Shown piece after piece: positions 11,909-22,164 of a DNA stretch of 64,000 nucleotides. The notes beneath the pieces are model-generated. The model saw only the letters and a program-made list of their open reading frames with translations. It was not told where the DNA came from and searched no databases. Location of the stretch: NCBI GenBank assembly GCA_009809945.1, contig WTPW01000560.1, positions 101,569-165,568 on the forward strand. Direction: 5' to 3'. This DNA is from Gigaspora margarita (taxonomy: Eukaryota; Glomeromycota; Glomeromycetes; Diversisporales; Gigasporaceae). The position numbers and the translations under genes are program-made. How positions within the stretch are numbered: position 1 is the stretch's first letter; every line of letters starts with the position of its first letter.

Positions 11909-12086
11909 TACAGTATAATCCCGCAATAGTTACATTTGCATTAGTCACAATCTTGCCATAGTCATCTCAATTCTTCTATTTAACTATATATACTATATAT
12001 AAATTCTTGCTCGCTTTAGTCACAATCTCGCAATAGGCACATAGAATGTCTGATTTTGGCATGTGACTATTGCGGGTTATACTGTA
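11909..12086. mobile_element. TA-flanked MITE, family F1, copy 2
   Basis: The ends CAGTATAATCCCGCAATAGT and CTATTGCGGGTTATACTG are inverted with TA duplications. This is the better preserved of the two close F1 copies. Confidence 0.85.
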
Positions 12087-12800
12087 AAAGCATTCTAAAA
12101 AATATATCAAATTTAAGTAATTATACTATATATTGTATTTATAGAATACAAAAAAAATTAAATCAAACTAAATTAAAAAGAGTAATAATAAGTTCTGAAC
12201 TAAATATTTTATAGTAATTCATAATAGAAATTATAGTAACTAACTTAACTTTTCTATATATCTGGCATGTATAACTAAAATTACTATTGTATAAATTTGC
12301 AATTGTAATATAGACCATCTAGTATTGTAATTAGAAAAATCTATTGTTTATGATTCATTAATCTGAACAGAATTATAATGATATTTTATATTGTTCTCTA
12401 GATTTCTACCAAAATTCTATTTATATATGACCAACAACAAAATTCTTTAATTAATGATTTGCTAGTTATTAGGTGCATGATTATAGTATAATGTAATACA
12501 GATTACTATATAAATTACTATATATGTGAATACTATGATACCCCAAGAAAAAAATAATTTTTTTAAGTTAATCAACCTTGTCAACTAATTAAAAATTGTA
12601 GAGCTCATCTTTGCAGTTCTAATAGTAGTTAAATTATCCAAAATTGGCCTAGTATAAGCCAAGATATTTTTAAAAAGCTGTCAACGACTATAAAATCTCT
12701 ATATAAACAATAAATTGTTTATATAAAAATTTTTATAGTTGTTGACACATTTTTTAAAAATATCTTGGCTTCTACTAGGTCGATTCAAATGATTTAACTA

Positions 12801-12997
12801 CTGTCTTCCTCCTATATAATCAACTACTATATAATTATATCATAGTAAAACCTTTTTATAATCACATCAAAGTCTGCAACCACTTTACTAATAAACTTAT
12901 AAAAACATATATCTTTATAAGAACATCATAATAAAAACCTTCATACATTACACAATTTGCATGATATGAACTGCATGATTATAAAAGAGGAAGACAG
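12801..12997. mobile_element. TA-flanked MITE nested in the F6 foldback
   Basis: The ends CTGTCTTCCTCCTATATAAT and ATTATAAAAGAGGAAGACAG are inverted with TA on both sides. It interrupts the right arm of the surrounding foldback. Confidence 0.8.
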
Positions 12998-13147
12998 TAC
13001 TATTAGAATTGCAAAAATAATTTCTACAACCTTCAATTAGTTAACAAAATTGATTAATTTAGTAAAAAAATTATTTTTCCTTGGAGTATTATAGCATTTA
13101 TATATATAGTAATTTACATAGTGATCTGTATCACATTATACTATAAT

Positions 13148-13554
13148 TAGGGTGTGGGGAAAAAAGCCCGGTTGATTTCAGAAATTTTGAAGACTATAAA
13201 AGCAGTGTTCCACAATTGGTACTTTTAAGTCGAAATCAGTATATGTATTTAGTATAATAAACACTTTTAGCAAATGGACTCCATTAGTTACTCTCACACG
13301 CCTGCTGCCAGTAACAAGCCTTCAAAGTTGAATGGGCTGGGCCTAAACGGGTTGGTCAGGCCCGGCCCATTCAACTTTGAAGGCTTGTTACTGGCAGCAG
13401 GCGTGTGAGAGAAACAAATAGAGTCCATTTGCTAAAAGTGTGTTTATCATACTAAATACATATACTGATTTCGATTTAAGTACCAATTGTGGAACACTGC
13501 TTTTATAGTCTTCAAAATTTCTAAAATCAACCAGGCTTTTTTCCCCACACCCTA
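13148..13554. mobile_element. hAT-like 407-bp near-perfect palindrome
   Basis: The ends TAGGGTGTGGGGAAAAAAGC and GGCTTTTTTCCCCACACCCT(A) are inverted. ACTATAAT stands at 13,140-13,147 and again at 13,555-13,562, an exact 8-bp duplication. The arms match almost base for base down to a GC-rich core around a loop at about 13,342-13,358. It interrupts the terminal arm of the F6 foldback. The near-identity of the arms suggests recent activity or recent correction. Confidence 0.85.
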
Positions 13555-13599
13555 ACTATAATCATGCACTTGCTAACTGGTGGATCATCAATTAAGTTT

Positions 13600-14430
13600 A
13601 TTTTATATTAGGTTAGAACCTATGCTTGAGTTAGGCTTTAGACAGTTATAATAAAATTGATCAAAGAAATCTTTTTGTTAATGTGCAGAAGGTAATTTAA
13701 TATACAATTTTTTGAAAAATAACAAAAACAAATGTTTATTTTGAAATTTTCTAATTATGTTACATTATACCTAATCTTGTATATAGCATATACAAGAATA
13801 CAGAAAATTTGAACATCTAATTGCAAAAATTTATTTGAATATTGGCAAATATTTGAATAATTAAATAAAATTTTTTTTAATATTCAAAAAAGATTTTATA
13901 TTTCAAAACATTATTTGCACTCACAAATAAAAAATTTTGTTTCCAGTTACTACTATATAATTGAAGATAACAAAAACATTAGTAAAATAATACTGTCTGA
14001 TATATTAATAAAAAATTTCAAACCGTTAAAGTTTTGAAAAAATTTTTCTATATGCATAATGATTTTACTCTAAGACCCTAGCATTACTACCCTAAAAAAT
14101 TTTGCTACTAGCATTAGGATTAAGGTTATGTAATACCTGATTTTGGATTTTAAATTCAGAAATTTTTTAGAGTGGCATACTGGTATAGTTCATAATAAGT
14201 GTATAATATTATAAACACAATCTTATTGGTCAAGTCAAATGCATAAAGATCTATTTTTATTGGTCAGATTACATGTGCCATTAAAAATTAAAAAATTTGA
14301 GTTAAATACAAAATTTTAAAAATCTTTGGATTAGGTAAAAAATTTAGAAAAATTTATTTCCAAAATTTTCTGTATACCTGAGCATATATAGAATTTTTAA
14401 GTCAGTTAAAATGCATATAGTTTATCACTC
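13600..14430. other. AT-rich stretch, nothing recognised
   Basis: No open frame, inverted repeat or known motif stands out. Confidence 0.5.
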
Positions 14431-14654
14431 CTTAGTTTCTTAATATATAGATTATGTATTACTGGAATAACAAGCTTTGTAATAGAATTATTTACAGTCA
14501 CTCATAATAGATTCATGTTAATTCTGATGAAAACTAATTCAACCTTAACCACACACTATGTGCTATTGGAATGGCAAGTAAGTTTGTAAGGAATTTTTAC
14601 AATAACTTATGGTAGAAAATACACACATTGATCAATAAAAGGCAAGAGCACCAG

Positions 14655-14885
14655 TAGTACCATGTCTAGTGATGCTACTAAAATTGATTTTTGAAGAAGG
14701 CATATTTCATCTTTATTAGAGAAAATTAAAAATTTTATAAGGAAGTGCAAATAAAATTTATATAGATATGTTCCTTATAATTTCATCTATTGAATCTTTC
14801 AAGCAAATAGGTCAAAAACAATTTTGTCTTCAAATTTTAATTTCAATTTTAGAACCTGAAATAATTTTGTCCTCATGTATAACCA
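14655..14885. repeat. Single-arm relic of the 7.3-kb foldback
   Basis: TGCTACTAAAATTGATTTTT through GAACCTGAAATAATTTTGTC matches the right arm of 7,275-7,805 without the complementary arm. It is a truncated copy. Confidence 0.6.
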
Positions 14886-14889
14886 TGTC

Positions 14890-15685
14890 TAATCATGTAT
14901 AATATAATTCTATAAGTAATAGACAATATATAGAGTTTAAATTGGTCGCCCAGATCTTTGTTTACATCGGTTCCCTGTAATTTAGGGCTTTTTTTTAACC
15001 AAAAAAAAAAACGATCTACAATATTATTCAATTAAAAATAGGATCCCTTTATAAATCATGCATAAAGATCCTACCCTTAAATTTTTCTATTTGTTTAGTC
15101 GTTTAACTATCTTAACCAGTTAATTCAACTAGCAATAAGACAATCCTGACCTTTAACAAATTCACCTAATGTTATTAAAAAAGATTTTTCATATAGTTAG
15201 TTAAATGGTTTCCATTCCTAAGATTCTATAAACTTCTATACTATATAATTCAATTCAAACTTGGCTTTAATTAATTAAGCATTATCAATTAAAAATCTGT
15301 AATCAAATTTTATGCACATATTTATACATTACAAAAAATTGGCTTGACGTAGCAGGTAAGGTTAATTTTTGAATACCAGCTTGGTCAAGTCTATAAATTT
15401 AGTTGGCCTTACCACATTTAATTATTAATAGTTAAGACTGGTGGCAAAACCGTCACATGATCTTGTACTAGTTTGATAAATAATAAATATTTTATATGTT
15501 ATGTATCAATAAAATTACTTGGACCCGATACTCTCTTAGAGAGCCTTCTTTTGTAAAATTTATCAATTTGAAAAGATGAAATTACATTAAAGGATAAATT
15601 AACTAAGATTCTAAATTGCATTAAAAATAAAAAAAGATCGAGAACAAAAATAGTTCATAAAAGTATATTAATAATTTTTGACTTG
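14890..15685. other. Gene-free flank of the membrane-protein gene
   Basis: This sequence is slightly less repetitive than what precedes it and has no recognised gene. Its right end (15,670-15,685) would have encoded the last five residues of the neighbouring gene before the MITE insertion. Confidence 0.5.
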
Positions 15686-15693
15686 ATCGTAGG

Positions 15694-16363
15694 TAATGTT
15701 GTTAGCCGAAATTGTTTTGAGCTTGTAGAAATATTTTGACATTTGATATTTAGTTTGTCAAAAGTCTAAAATAATGCCTAAAGTCTAAATTATGCCGAAA
15801 TGTATAAATAATGCCGAAATGTCTAAATTAAAAAAATATATAAATTTATTTATTAGCAAGTATTCGACTATTTATTTTGTGGATTTCACACATTAAAAGT
15901 AGATTTGATCCAAAAACGGTTACTTACCTCTATCAATCAGGTTTAAATCTGTTGTATTGTATTGCTTCAAAGCTTGAATTAGTCTATTTGATATATGCTG
16001 TAACTCACATATATTTATGAATATATATGTATGTGAAATATACATTAATTTTTTATTTTAAAATTTTCCACTTATTTATTAAACATTCAAGTTATTAAAC
16101 TTAGATTATAAATATAGTTTATTAATATTTAAATAAAAGTTATTATATATGTAGTACAATAGATTTATACAATTTTATTATAATTTTATTTTATCACTAA
16201 TTTAGACATTTAGTCATATATTATTTATTTAGTTAACTCTTTAAACATTTAATCAATTTAGAATTTCGGCATTTTGGCAAAAAATAATGTCATGTCGAAA
16301 TATATTTCGACACAAAATTGTCTAAATATTTGACTAAATAGAGTATTTCGGCTAACAACATTA
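15694..16363. mobile_element. hAT-like MITE inserted in the 3' end of the gene
   Basis: The ends TAATGTTGTTAGCCGAAAT and ATTTCGGCTAACAACATTA are exact inverted repeats. ATCGTAGG is duplicated at 15,686-15,693 and 16,364-16,371. ATGCCGAAATGTCTAAA-type motifs are repeated near the left end and appear inverted near the right end, as is common in hAT elements. It overlaps the stop codon of the gene at 16,361-17,788. No transposase is present. Confidence 0.88.
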
Positions 16364-17788
16364 ATCGTAGGTTGTTCTGTGATAATAAATGATATAATCA
16401 AGTAATCCCATTTTGGTGATGCAAACTGCATAGACATACTGATCTTTTTCTACATCATTTATGTCCGAATATATGCAATTTTCACATCTACTCTCTTCTA
16501 AAGCTGCTGTCTTATTTTCTAAAGGTTTCAATTCTACAATTTTGGGGGTTTTCTTAGTCTCATCAATTTTGATTTGGTAATCATCTATTCCATTTTCGAT
16601 GCATTTTTCACATATAATACCGAAGATTTTGGTGGACTCATTTTTATCAATCTTGTAGACTTCCTCAAATTCACCTATATACTTTTCTTCAATATTTGCG
16701 AGAACAATATTTTGATGATTTGTCAAATTAATATTGATCCCCTTTTTTGCAATGTTTATGACTACATTTTTGGAAAAGAATGATGCAACAGTACGTGTAA
16801 TTACAGTAGTCATAATAGCATTGAAAATTGCATCAATATAAGGGGGTGTACAATAAACAGCATATTCAAAAAATAATTGTATTATTGAAAAGAAAACTAC
16901 CAAAAAGAAGCAACGTTTATTGATAATGTTTTTGGATTTCTTAGGAAAAAATTTAAGAAATTTTTCAATGACCGGGTTTTTCTCAATGTTATCGATTTTC
17001 TTTTTAAAACAACGATAAAAAAAATATGAAAAATTAAAAGATGTAAATAGATAAAAGGTCAATAATAAATAAATCCAATCTACTAAAAAATTCAAAAAGT
17101 CAAATTTAAAGAACTTTAAAAAGCTTTCATTAGATCTATAATAAGGACTATTTAGATCAAAACTTATAATTATGATTGAATGAATGAAATAAGTCCAAAC
17201 AATAAAATATCGAATGAATCCAACAATAGTCTTTCTTTTGACATTTTCATCTTTTTTGTAATTATAATACCAGATAAAAGAAGTTACCGCCAAAATGATT
17301 ACAACAAATAATACTAATATGACCACGAAACCTTTAAATGGAACTATGGAAGGTGGTAGGGAGCGTTGATCAAAAGAAGTTGCGCGATTATGATCATTAA
17401 GTATCAAAATTGGCTTGATAGTAAAATACCAAAAGTAAATAGGTGCCAATGAAGACAATAGGATTATAATATCATCTAAAAAAAAGGTTGTTCTCATACT
17501 AAGTTTAGATGTTACACCATAGACAGCTATATTAAATATAACACTTGCGTAGGTGAAAAACTCTGATATTTGAGAGAATGCAGTGTTATAAATATTGTAA
17601 GCACTGTAGTTACTAAATTGACATGTTCCGTTAAGTGATGGTGGTACAAATATTTCTGATAAATAATCAGGGTTGTCTGTAACCTCGTCTGCAACCGCAG
17701 TGGGGATAAAATTTAAGAACAAATAAAAGATAAAAATATTTGATAAATTTTTTAAAAAAAATTGGTTGTTTATTATGTTTAAATGCAA
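16361..17788 (-). CDS. Multi-pass membrane protein with signal peptide, function unknown
   Basis: This is one uninterrupted 475-codon frame, by far the longest host frame in the window. Residues 1-33 look like a cleavable signal peptide (hydrophobic core FIFYLFLNF, then AVADE). Residues 34-75 would be luminal, with possible N-glycosylation at N53 and N60. Hydrophobic segments lie near 77-97, 104-130, 153-176, 188-210, 233-259, 293-313 and 318-338, giving six or seven membrane spans. The hydrophilic tail (about 345-475) has two CxxC pairs (C393/C396 and C435/C438), which might bind metal or form disulfides. I do not recognise the family. The first Met is chosen because it gives the signal peptide. 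No intron is needed. The stop codon TAA is the first three bases of the MITE at 15,694-16,363. Without that insertion the frame would run five more codons. Confidence 0.85.
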   Translation of the reverse strand: MHLNIINNQFFLKNLSNIFIFYLFLNFIPTAVADEVTDNPDYLSEIFVPPSLNGTCQFSNYSAYNIYNTAFSQISEFFTYASVIFNIAVYGVTSKLSMRTTFFLDDIIILLSSLAPIYFWYFTIKPILILNDHNRATSFDQRSLPPSIVPFKGFVVILVLFVVIILAVTSFIWYYNYKKDENVKRKTIVGFIRYFIVWTYFIHSIIIISFDLNSPYYRSNESFLKFFKFDFLNFLVDWIYLLLTFYLFTSFNFSYFFYRCFKKKIDNIEKNPVIEKFLKFFPKKSKNIINKRCFFLVVFFSIIQLFFEYAVYCTPPYIDAIFNAIMTTVITRTVASFFSKNVVINIAKKGININLTNHQNIVLANIEEKYIGEFEEVYKIDKNESTKIFGIICEKCIENGIDDYQIKIDETKKTPKIVELKPLENKTAALEESRCENCIYSDINDVEKDQYVYAVCITKMGLLDYIIYYHRTTYD

Positions 17789-18976
17789 TCATATTTATTT
17801 TCAGTACTTTTAAGTACTTAAATTTGTCGATAATAATTGAAAAAGTAATGAAAAGGTAGGAAAAGCTTTTTATTAAATGATCCATGATGAAATGGTAAAT
17901 TATTAGAAAAGAAAGAAACAATTCTGGATTGATTTAATAATTTCGAAATGAAAATTTGAATTTACAAAAGGAGATGAGGGATCATTAAAAGTAAAAAATA
18001 TATCATTTTTATAGTAAATTTCAAGTATAATCCTTAAAGAACACGATATAATTATCCATAATACGAGAAAATTTAAGTATTAACATTACCACAACTAATA
18101 TAAACAATTTCCATTTTAATCTTTGAAGAATTATAAAACCAAATTTCATTAAAAATGAAAAACATTCTTTTTTTAACTGCTTTTGGTTTAAAAATAACTG
18201 TTTCTTTCTGTTTTTTATTTGTTTTTTTTTTTTGTTTGTTTTTTTTTTTTAATTTTCACATTACCGAATAGATCATACAAGCCAATAAATCAAATGCCCA
18301 TTGCGTTACTCATATTTCTAATTAAATAGCTGTGATCTTTGTCATTTCGATTCTAAAAAACATTTGCACAGATAAACATTTTTGGAATTAATGAAGGTTG
18401 AATGACAAAAATATGTACAGTTTTAAATTTTTCGGAATTCTCTGAAAATATGAAGATTGGATGACAGATGACAAAGAATGAGTTTTAATTTATTCGGAAT
18501 TCTCCGAAAATATGAACAATTATTCGTATCAGAAAGCATGCTTGTATTTCTCATTTATTTCTTTGTTATTTTTATTTGGGCTGGAACGAATGGAACGGAG
18601 TGAAACACCTTAGAGCCTTACTCGAGAAATTTTTGCGATGTCCAAATTACGCAATTCCCTGTAAAATTTTTTAATCATTAACCCGATAATTGAATAGAAA
18701 TATTAAAATAAAATTGACTAATAAACTGATTAATAAACTGATTATAGTTCGACACGTTGTATTTTTTATTACATTGAAATTTATGACAAACTGCAAAAAC
18801 GCAAGAATTTTTACGCCTTAACAAAAGACCGCAAGAAATGATGCTAAAAGATTGGTTTCGATGACGAAATACATAGTGAATTAACAAAAAAAGGCAACAT
18901 CAGCGCAAACGGCAAATTTTATTAGTGAAAAAAAAGAAAATGCGGATCATACAGTATATTTAATATTATATTGATT
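17789..18976. other. Upstream region of the membrane-protein gene
   Basis: This is presumably promoter and leader for the minus-strand gene. No clear TATA or initiator stands out against the AT background. It holds T-runs at 18,217-18,251 and the duplication at 18,393-18,515. Short open frames here look accidental. Confidence 0.45.
18393..18515 (+). repeat. Tandem duplication of about 60 bp
   Basis: Two copies of GAAGRTTGRATGACA followed by TTCGGAATTCTCYGAAAATA lie side by side. Each contains the palindrome TTCGGAATTCTCCGAA or a one-base variant. It could be a protein-binding site, which is unproven. Confidence 0.55.
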
Positions 18977-19189
18977 TTATTTAATTTTACTTTTTTTTAG
19001 AAAATCATCTAAAAAAGTTTCTCGATACAGTTGTAAATCGCAAGGCATCATATTATAATAAACCGTAATAGACATTGCTGACAAGGCATATGCTATAGGT
19101 CTTACATTTGTTGCTAGATCAAGATTCCGTGCTCTTGTCGTTTCAATAATACTTTTCTTATAGCAAGTTACAAAAATTGCAGAAAATGC
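18977..19189 (-). pseudogene. Probable terminal exon or relic, glutamate-dehydrogenase-like C-terminus
   Basis: On the minus strand a 69-codon frame stays open from about 19,189 to a TAA at 18,977-18,979. It has no start Met near its 5' end, so it was passed over by length and start rules. The residues look like real protein: AYALSAMSITVYYNMMPCDL follows RNLDLATNVRPI, and the end is LDDFLKKSKIK. The pattern of I, T, N-L, R-x-x-A-Y and V-Y at matching spacing resembles the C-terminal helix of animal-type glutamate dehydrogenases. That match is from memory of the family and is weak. A plausible acceptor TATAAG lies near 19,160. I found no upstream exons: the next 600 bp are an inverted-repeat element. 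It may be an exon relic. Confidence 0.4.
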
Positions 19190-19329
19190 ACGTTATAGAG
19201 ATTAGATGAAGAATAGATTTATGATTTCAATGTGACTTTATTTTCTTTACATATTTAATATAAATTTATAAAATATGTTGCTTAGATTAATTGATTTTTA
19301 TTATATATATAATATATATATTTTGATGT

Positions 19330-19925
19330 ATACTTATTTTTACGAGTGATACAAACCCAAGAAAGGAAAAATTCAACGTTCAACGTAAAAAATCAACTAA
19401 GTTCGTGAAATTAAAAATTTAGGGTTAGGGCATTAAGGTTAGTTATAGAAATAAATAATTAGTTTCTATCTGTAAAATTTCATTCCCCAAGACATGCTTA
19501 AACACTCATTTTCTTTTTTTTTGTTTTACACGTGTCGGGCTGATCCGGAATAATCACATTTTACGTTCTCCGATTGGGGATTGGCTAATTTCCCTTTTTG
19601 GATAAACTTATTTGCGCAGGTAATACAAACTCCTGGAGAGGAAATAGCCAATCGGAGAGTACAAATTTTGACTATTCCGGATCAGCCGACGAAGAATCGG
19701 AACACGCGTAAAAAAGAAGAAAAAAGCGAAAATACGTAAAAAACTAATGTTTAAATCGATCTTGGCGCACTAATTAAAATGACAGCAATGAAATTTTACA
19801 TATAGTAAGTATCACTTTAAACCTATAGTCTCTAACGTTAAGCTCTAACCCTAAATTTTTATCTCACGCACTTAGTTTATTTACAAAATCGGATTTCCTT
19901 TTTGTATGACCCGCGCAAATAACCG
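19330..19925. mobile_element. Large imperfect inverted-repeat element
   Basis: The left arm (GATACAAACCC, then AAATTTAGGGTTAGGGC, then CTGATCCGGAATA) is mirrored on the right (TATTCCGGATCAGC, then AGCTCTAACCCTAAATTTTT, then TTTTTGTATGACCC). A TTATTTGCGCAGGTAATACA block near 19,606 is a third copy of the terminal motif, so two elements may be nested. No target duplication was resolved. Confidence 0.6.
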
Positions 19926-20867
19926 TGCATGCACTTAAGCATAATGCGTGTCGCAGATCATAATGAAATCAGTTTCTATTTAACCTTCTAAAACCCACTC
20001 TACTTGTTTAATATTAATCTAAAACTTAACCCCTAACCCCAAAAAGTGCCCCCAAAAAAATTATTATACATATTTCATTTTAATCTGCCCAAAATGCCCA
20101 TTTTCCCCACCTCTAGATAAGCTACAGTATTAACTTTACGGGGGGCTTCTTTTTTTTTTTTTTTTAAAAAAAAAAAAAGAATTTAGAACTAATATTTAAG
20201 GCTACAGCCCTATAAAACGTCGCCGTTTTATTACTAGTTATAAATAGATTCTCGTTTATAGAACTTGTGGTGACTTTTTAATTATTTATAAACCTTTTGT
20301 TACATCTACATATTTTTGTGTTTTGCACAATATCATATGTTTTATATGATGTAATACGTATTGAGCATTTAAATTTAGTATCAGTAATAATGTATCAAGT
20401 ATTCCATGAATATGATTATTATTTGAGAACTGATTACGCGTTAATATAGACAGAAACTTTATCATCGTCATAAAATTGATAGTATTGATGATTTTAAGGT
20501 TATATATTGTACATGCCAAAACTCTATGACTGCACAATATACTCACAATATACTGTTTAAAAAGGATTCTCACGTACAGTACGAACGCGAGCATATCTCT
20601 AATAATTAAAGTTTGGCGTCAATAATAAGAATGCAAAAATAAAATAACTCAAAAATAACATCAAAAAATATTAATCAAAATAATCTCATACTAGACAGAA
20701 TAATGACCAATTATCTGTTGTGGATTCATCTAGAACTATTTTGTTTGACAAATATGGTAACGATGAAAAATGATTACGTGATGAATATTATATTCTAAGC
20801 ATAACACGTATGGTGCAAGAAATCTAAAAACCAGAGGCAAAATATCAATGAAATTAAATACTTAAAC

Positions 20868-20967
20868 TTATTGAAGTCGATAATTTAATTTTAATGTGTA
20901 ACTTGATTATAGGTTGCAGATTACACCACAGTGAAATTCATATTTCTTAAATTATCGACTTCAATAA
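20868..20967. mobile_element. 100-bp MITE
   Basis: The perfect 20-bp ends TTATTGAAGTCGATAATTTA and TAAATTATCGACTTCAATAA are inverted. The flanks do not show a clear duplication. Confidence 0.65.
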
Positions 20968-21061
20968 AGATTTCAATGCATGTGTTTTTATAAGGTATAA
21001 TTGTGGGTTTTAGATTTTTTGCACGTACGTACTTGTTTCATAAAAAAAAATATAGTACTTA

Positions 21062-21308
21062 TGGGGTGAGTCAATTGAAAACAAACAAATTTTTTATAAT
21101 AAAATTTTTTTGAAACTTTGAACAGAAATAACTTAACAAAAATTTAATCAAATTTGATAAAAATTTTTTTAAATTAATTTTATAAACCTATAGAATTAAT
21201 TTAAAAAAAAATGATCAAATTTGATCAAGCTTTGTTAAATTATCTTAATTTAAACTTCTTAAAATAGGCACTAAAGAAAATTTACTTGATTCCTATTGAC
21301 TCACCCCA
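21062..21308. mobile_element. Foldback MITE, family F4, copy 2
   Basis: The ends TGGGGTGAGTCAATTGAAAA and TTCCTATTGACTCACCCCA are inverted with TA on both sides. Length and arm sequence match the copy at 461-709. Confidence 0.85.
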
Positions 21309-22002
21309 TATAGTTAATAATAAGATATGCAGTTTATTTTTCTATACTCAATAAGTTCATTCGGATCTTTTAATAAATTTTGTAACAGCCCAGATTTATT
21401 CGAATATTGTTAACAAATGATTGTTAAAATTTATGTAAGTTTTAAATGGCTCTTGTATTTGACTGTAAAAAAAAAAGTACTAAATAAGAGAATAAGAAAG
21501 AATAATCGTTCGTGATCAATTAATCATTCTGTTTAAGGTATACTGACTAATATTAATTCATGATATACAGTACAGTATCATAAATTAGCATAAAAGAAAT
21601 CGGGTAATCAAAGCATAGTTACCTAAATTATTATTATTTAAATATGATTTAATTTTATATCAGAGGATAGAAATAACTAAAGCCTCTATCTGTGAGTTAT
21701 TTTGAGTATATGCGTGTTATTTCGAGCACAGGGCATGTGGTTATTTTGAGACAAAGCAAACCCCAATTTTTATGCATTTGACGAGTTTCATCTGAAATTT
21801 ATTAAAAAAAAAAGTTGGTTGGTTTTTTTGCGCAGTTAAAATAGGACAATTAAATTTGTATACATTATTAAAGTTAATATTATATCCAGACGCCATTTTT
21901 TGAAACATTGTACTCTATTTTTAGAGAGCTTGGTAATTTCGCGAAACTACATGAACAGTCAAATTTATAGGATCCTTGCAAAGAGTTTAATGGATTAATA
22001 TC

Positions 22003-22164
22003 CAGTGTTTAAAATTGGCATGCACAAGATGCACATGTGCATGAATTTTTTTTGGATTTTTTTAGATTTTTAAAAAATCTCTTAAGTGTGCAAGTAAATT
22101 TTTTAAAAAAAGATGCACAAAATGCATTTGTGCATGTAATTTTTTTTTTGAATTTTAAACACTG
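22003..22164. mobile_element. hAT-like MITE, 162 bp
   Basis: The ends CAGTGTTTAAAATT and AATTTTAAACACTG are perfect inverted repeats beginning CAG. The flanks are TTAATATC at 21,995-22,002 and 22,165-22,172. The interior has two ATGCACATGTGCATG-like repeats. Confidence 0.9.

Larger units (their letters stand above)
12451..13595. mobile_element. Foldback element, family F6, with two nested insertions
   Basis: The outer arms run from GCATGATTATAGTATAATGT on the left to CACATTATACTATAAT, an insertion, then CATGCAC on the right. Copies at 41,801-42,349 and 46,331-47,163 share the ATCATAGTATAAYGTGATAC terminal block and the ATCTAATAGTAGTTAG-like inner arm. Without its two insertions it is about 540 bp, matching the 41.8-kb copy. 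Confidence 0.7.

Noticed and set aside
20286..20594. 102-codon minus-strand frame
   Set aside because: No recognisable domain, no signal of coding periodicity by eye, and no supporting neighbour. Kept only as a remark in the intergenic entry.
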